Shown here in pieces: positions 5,423-8,535 of a DNA stretch of 8,535 nt. How positions within the stretch are numbered: the stretch's first letter is position 1; each line of letters opens with the position of its first letter. Position numbers and translations under genes: made by a program. Under the pieces are notes generated by a model. It did no database searches and was not told the origin of the DNA. It saw only the letters and a list, made by a program, of their open reading frames with translations. The DNA comes from an uncultured Nitrospinaceae bacterium (GTDB taxonomy: Bacteria; Nitrospinota; Nitrospinia; Nitrospinales; VA-1): contig CALJGH010000099.1 of assembly GCA_938073925.1 (NCBI GenBank), positions 1 through 8,535 on the forward strand, written 5' to 3'.

Positions 5423-8006
5423 GAAATTGCTTCTTCACCCAAGCCACTTCTTCCTCTCTCGTTTCAATCGCACCTTTCACATGGGCTTCCCGAAGTGCTT
5501 TGAACACAGATTGAAAAACAGGGCCAGGTTTTATTCCCATTTTCACCAAATCATCTCCCGTCAGCGACAATTCTGCCTGCTTATGATACTGGGTAAAATA
5601 GGTATTCGCGTATTGGTTGGCGCGATCTGTTGATGCGACTGCAAGAAAATAAATTACCGCTTCTACAGAAAATTCGGACAATTGATTATAGATCGTCTCT
5701 GGGCGCCAGTCTTTGTCCGTTTCAAGAAGCATCAAACCTTGTTTACAGGTCTCTCTATCCCGGATCAAAGATTTTTTTAACCGCGCCTGCATTTGCAGTC
5801 TATCCGCAGTTTGCGCAAAAGATTCTTCGTCCAGGGCATAAAGCAAAGCCAAAAAATACACATACCAAACTTCCGGTTTCTCAGGAAAAGATATAAATTC
5901 AGCCCAAGACAATACAGCTGGAATTTTTTCTAGAGCCTGTTCAACCATCATTTGCGGTGAAACGAATTGCAAAAGACCAAGCTCCCTCATTCTTAAAATA
6001 TATTTTAAGGGATGATTCTCATTAAGAATCAAAATTATCTCATTTAAAAATCGCGTACCACTTAAAGAGTCTACCAGCCTCTTTTTTATAGCTACTTTCA
6101 TAAAGGCTTCCGTCTGCATGCTAATCTTAAAGCCATACCGCTGTTCAAACCTTATAGCTCGAAACAACCGACACGGGTCCTCAATAAAACTTAAATTATG
6201 TAAAACATGAATTTCTTTATTCTTAACATCTCTTTCACCGTTAAAAAAATCGATCAGGCAAAAAGCGTCCTCTCCATTTAATTTCACCGCGATGCTATTG
6301 ACTGTAAAATCTCTTCTATACAAGTCTGACTTTACTGAACTTTGCTCGACTGTCGGCAATGCTCCTGGGTGCTCATAATATTCCAGTCGCGCCGTTGCTA
6401 CATCAATTCTATATCCATCTGGAAAGATAACCACCGAAGTCCCAAATTTCTCATGGGACGTAACTCTGGCTCCAAACTCTTCCGCCAGATTGGAGGCAAA
6501 CAGTATTCCATCTCCTTCAACGACGATATCAATATCCTTATTGGAAATATTTAACAACAAATCTCGAACAAACCCACCTACCGCAAAAACGGAGACTTCA
6601 GATCGATTGGCGATTTGAGAAATCCTTTCCAGCAGATCCAGCAGGTCTCGTCCTAATCTTTCCTTAAGCAAACTTTTTATATTTTTATGAACGCCCGCTT
6701 GGTTTCTACCCCCCCCTTCAGTGGTATGCAATTCGCGTAAAATATCGCCACGGCTCACCACGCCTACCAACTTATCTTCAGGGTTCACAACAGGAATTAG
6801 TTTCTGTTTCTCTTCAATTATGAGAGGGATCACCGAATTAAAAAATTCATCGGGCGAGGTGACTGAAAACCGTCGAATCATAAACTCCTCAACACAATCT
6901 TCTTCCAACCTATGATGAATCGCTTTTTCCACAACCTGCCGAGTTATCAATCCCACCGGTTTTTCTTTTGACAAAACAGGTAATGTGTTCAGATTGTATA
7001 GTGTAAGAATCGATTCCGCAGAGCTTATGGAATCATTCACTGCAACCGATACTACAGGAAAGTGCATCACATCTTTTATTCGGTTCGCAGGTCGCACAAT
7101 TTCAGACAATGTTGTGAGTAACTTTTCCTTCGCCTGCACCAATGTCATATCTTTGATACTGGCGGAAGCCGCGTTACGATGACCTCCCCCCTCAAACACT
7201 TCTGCCACGCGCGAAACATCAACATCATGACCGCGACTCCGCGCTATCAAATAAATCCTTTTATCCATCCGAACAATGACAAATAAAGCATTCAGGTTTT
7301 CCAATTCCAGTATACGGCTTACTACATAAGCTAGATCACTAACATAATCTTCCACCGATGCTGTCGCTACTGTTAGTTCAACTCCATTTACGAGTTGACT
7401 GTCCAGATTCGCTATCAACTCATTGAAGATAACCAGTTGCTCTATATTTAATTTTTGCGACATGAACCGCGAGACCTTATCTAGGTCTGCCCCTTTTCGG
7501 AGTAAGTTACTCACTGCAACTAAATCTTCGGGAGTGGTTGAGGAAGAAGTTAAAGAATGAGTATCCTGATAAATCCCCAGAGCCATCAATGAGCTTTCTT
7601 CAACTGTCAAAGAAATATTATTTTTTTCAAGTATTTCAGAGAAAATGGATGTACACGCTCCTCTATTTTCAACGACCATTTTTTCCACCCTACCCTCCAG
7701 AACGGGATTCTTATGGTGGTCATAAATGTGAACTTTGACCTTTGGGTGAGCCATCAAAGAAGAAAATACTCCAATCCGTTTTGGGTCATGGGTATCCACC
7801 AAAACGAGTAAAGTTACTTTATCCATCTGGATATCTTTGACCCGCTTGAACTCTAGCGGAAACTTTTCCTGCTGCAAAAATTCACTCACCTTATTCTCGG
7901 AACTTCCAGGTAGAACGAGAAGGGCCTCGGGATATATTTTTTTTGCCGCCATCATTGAGGCTATGCAGTCAAAATCCGCATTTAAATGTGTAGTAATTAT
8001 TTGCAT
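5412..8006 (-). CDS. cca: tRNA nucleotidyltransferase (CCA- or A-adding), DHH-CBS-poly(A) polymerase fusion
   Basis: This 864-residue cytoplasmic protein has three modules. The DHH/DHHA1 phosphoesterase part (about 1-305) keeps its metal ligands: HLNADFD (7-13), D71, DHH (96-98) and D148 in GIYQDTHS, plus GGGHRNAA (273-280). Two CBS domains (about 309-428) may sense adenine nucleotides. The class II nucleotidyltransferase head and body (about 470-864) has AVGGFVRD (475-482), catalytic D491-I-D493, YEHPGALPTVE (544-554), RRDFTVNS (564-571) and EDPCRLFRAIRF (609-620). It adds all or part of the 3' CCA of tRNA. In Aquifex and Geobacter the job is split between CC- and A-adding enzymes, and the Aquifex A-adding enzyme is a long protein of this kind, so the A-only alternative is real. 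A run of eight G lies in the linker at 6709-6716. The start agrees with the family, though no good ribosome-binding site is seen. Confidence 0.93.
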   Translation of the reverse strand: MQIITTHLNADFDCIASMMAAKKIYPEALLVLPGSSENKVSEFLQQEKFPLEFKRVKDIQMDKVTLLVLVDTHDPKRIGVFSSLMAHPKVKVHIYDHHKNPVLEGRVEKMVVENRGACTSIFSEILEKNNISLTVEESSLMALGIYQDTHSLTSSSTTPEDLVAVSNLLRKGADLDKVSRFMSQKLNIEQLVIFNELIANLDSQLVNGVELTVATASVEDYVSDLAYVVSRILELENLNALFVIVRMDKRIYLIARSRGHDVDVSRVAEVFEGGGHRNAASASIKDMTLVQAKEKLLTTLSEIVRPANRIKDVMHFPVVSVAVNDSISSAESILTLYNLNTLPVLSKEKPVGLITRQVVEKAIHHRLEEDCVEEFMIRRFSVTSPDEFFNSVIPLIIEEKQKLIPVVNPEDKLVGVVSRGDILRELHTTEGGGRNQAGVHKNIKSLLKERLGRDLLDLLERISQIANRSEVSVFAVGGFVRDLLLNISNKDIDIVVEGDGILFASNLAEEFGARVTSHEKFGTSVVIFPDGYRIDVATARLEYYEHPGALPTVEQSSVKSDLYRRDFTVNSIAVKLNGEDAFCLIDFFNGERDVKNKEIHVLHNLSFIEDPCRLFRAIRFEQRYGFKISMQTEAFMKVAIKKRLVDSLSGTRFLNEIILILNENHPLKYILRMRELGLLQFVSPQMMVEQALEKIPAVLSWAEFISFPEKPEVWYVYFLALLYALDEESFAQTADRLQMQARLKKSLIRDRETCKQGLMLLETDKDWRPETIYNQLSEFSVEAVIYFLAVASTDRANQYANTYFTQYHKQAELSLTGDDLVKMGIKPGPVFQSVFKALREAHVKGAIETREEEVAWVKKQFLEQ

Positions 8007-8038
8007 CGCTATAGAATATTTTTTTCAAGGGATGGATA

Positions 8039-8047
8039 ACTATATCA
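8039..8047 (-). promoter_or_regulatory. Candidate extended -10 element before the tRNA nucleotidyltransferase gene
   Basis: On the minus strand TGATATAGT matches TG, one base, then TATAGT (5 of 6 to the -10 consensus). It lies about 33 bases before the ATG at 8006, in the 87-base gap after the DsbD-alpha-like gene. No good -35 accompanies it, and the gene could equally be read from upstream. Confidence 0.28.
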
Positions 8048-8093
8048 TCAAACCAATAGACCTTGGGAAATTATCGAAGAAGATACTTCCTGT

Positions 8094-8535
8094 CTACTTG
8101 CTACTAACCTGTAGGACAGTATTGAAAAGGAATTCCTGCGGGAGAGTACAAGTCTGGTTGTCACAAGCCCGGTAAACCAACCTGCCGTTGAGGGGATACT
8201 TACCTACATCAACATCAACAGGAACGATATAAGTTCTTGAGAACTCCACATTGCCTTTATGGCCTTTGACTATTTTCCCAACCGCCCCATCCTGAATCAA
8301 CACAGATTCGGGCTCTCGCCAGCCCTCCTTCTCCTGAAAAACGTTTTCATCTATCAAAATTTTCGTGGCCAGCAACTCGCTTCCCTTTAGAGGCAATAGC
8401 GAATAAATATGCCAGCCCTCTTCAATTAAAACGGACATATAAAACTTAAACTCTTCACCCGGGAAAACCATCGATTTACTTGTTAATACATTTATCTTTA
8501 TTTGCGGAAGAGCCGGTTGCAGGCGATCAAAAGGA
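8094..8535 (-). CDS. DsbD N-terminal (alpha) domain-like periplasmic protein, 5' end outside window
   Basis: The frame stays open from the right edge to a TAG at 8094, giving 146 visible residues. An ATG at 8471 is internal: the sequence before it (for example LPQIKINVLTSKSM) continues the domain, so this is the C-terminal part of a longer protein. The pattern MVFPGEEFKFYM, EEGWHIYS and YRACDNQTCTLPQE is characteristic of the immunoglobulin-like DsbD alpha domain. C124 and C129 (visible numbering) are the likely redox pair. In E. coli DsbD this domain passes electrons to periplasmic thiol proteins. Here the protein stops 17 residues after the second cysteine, with no membrane or thioredoxin domain following, so it appears to be a stand-alone alpha domain that would need a separate CcdA/DsbD-beta partner. 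It is upstream of the tRNA nucleotidyltransferase on the same strand. Confidence 0.8.
   Translation of the reverse strand, partial: PFDRLQPALPQIKINVLTSKSMVFPGEEFKFYMSVLIEEGWHIYSLLPLKGSELLATKILIDENVFQEKEGWREPESVLIQDGAVGKIVKGHKGNVEFSRTYIVPVDVDVGKYPLNGRLVYRACDNQTCTLPQEFLFNTVLQVSSK

Noticed and set aside
7837..8175. Rightward open frame of 112 codons
   Set aside because: It is antisense to the start of the tRNA nucleotidyltransferase and the end of the DsbD-alpha-like gene, both of which have clear motifs in the other direction.
8094..8471. DsbD-alpha-like gene taken as complete, starting at ATG 8471
   Set aside because: The frame is open to the window edge, and the residues before this Met continue the expected beta-strand pattern of the domain, with no signal peptide at the Met. 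The gene is truncated by the window.

Overview
The window looks like chromosomal DNA from a Gram-negative bacterium of moderately low GC (roughly 40 percent, judged by eye). It encodes several exported proteins: a multiheme c-type cytochrome, a DsbA-like oxidase, a C-terminal processing protease and a DsbD-alpha-type domain. It also encodes a DHH-CBS-poly(A)-polymerase tRNA nucleotidyltransferase. That fusion, the long form of the S41 protease and the CGC-type metallophosphatase/cytochrome fusion are what I would expect in Desulfobacterota, Myxococcota or Nitrospinota-like lineages. The assignment is an inference from gene families; nothing here fixes the species. No rRNA, tRNA, CRISPR array, integrase or insertion sequence is visible.

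Layout. At the left edge, reading leftward, is the start of a PHP-domain phosphoesterase gene (1-275, cut by the window), with a good promoter in the divergent intergenic region. Reading rightward from 372 is a tight four-gene cluster: a metallophosphatase-like/tetraheme cytochrome, a DsbA-like thiol oxidase, a CtpA-type protease and an unrecognised 80-residue protein. The gaps are 27, 44 and 25 bases, so co-transcription is likely. The 44-base gap before the protease holds a near-perfect palindrome. This cluster meets a leftward block at about 4170-4212, a convergent junction with no convincing terminator.

The leftward block, in order of transcription, starts at the right edge. First is a DsbD-alpha-like protein whose 5' end lies outside the window (8094-8535). 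Next is the 864-residue tRNA nucleotidyltransferase (5412-8006). Last are two adjacent paralogous leucine-rich-repeat genes with a 27-residue repeat. The first lacks a signal peptide and starts with GTG; the second has one. The LRR pair appears to have its own extended -10 promoter at the end of the nucleotidyltransferase gene.

How the genes may work together. Three of the rightward genes act outside the cytoplasmic membrane and fit a theme of cytochrome biogenesis and protein quality control. DsbA forms disulfides, the cytochrome needs thiols managed for heme attachment, and CtpA trims or degrades envelope proteins. The DsbD-alpha-like protein at the other end carries the matching reductive function, though on the opposite strand. 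The tRNA enzyme is housekeeping. The least explained parts are the LRR pair, the 80-residue protein, and the CxC-containing, active-site-degenerate metallophosphatase fused to four heme sites. I found no clear evidence for a wholly new system; these are the places worth checking.
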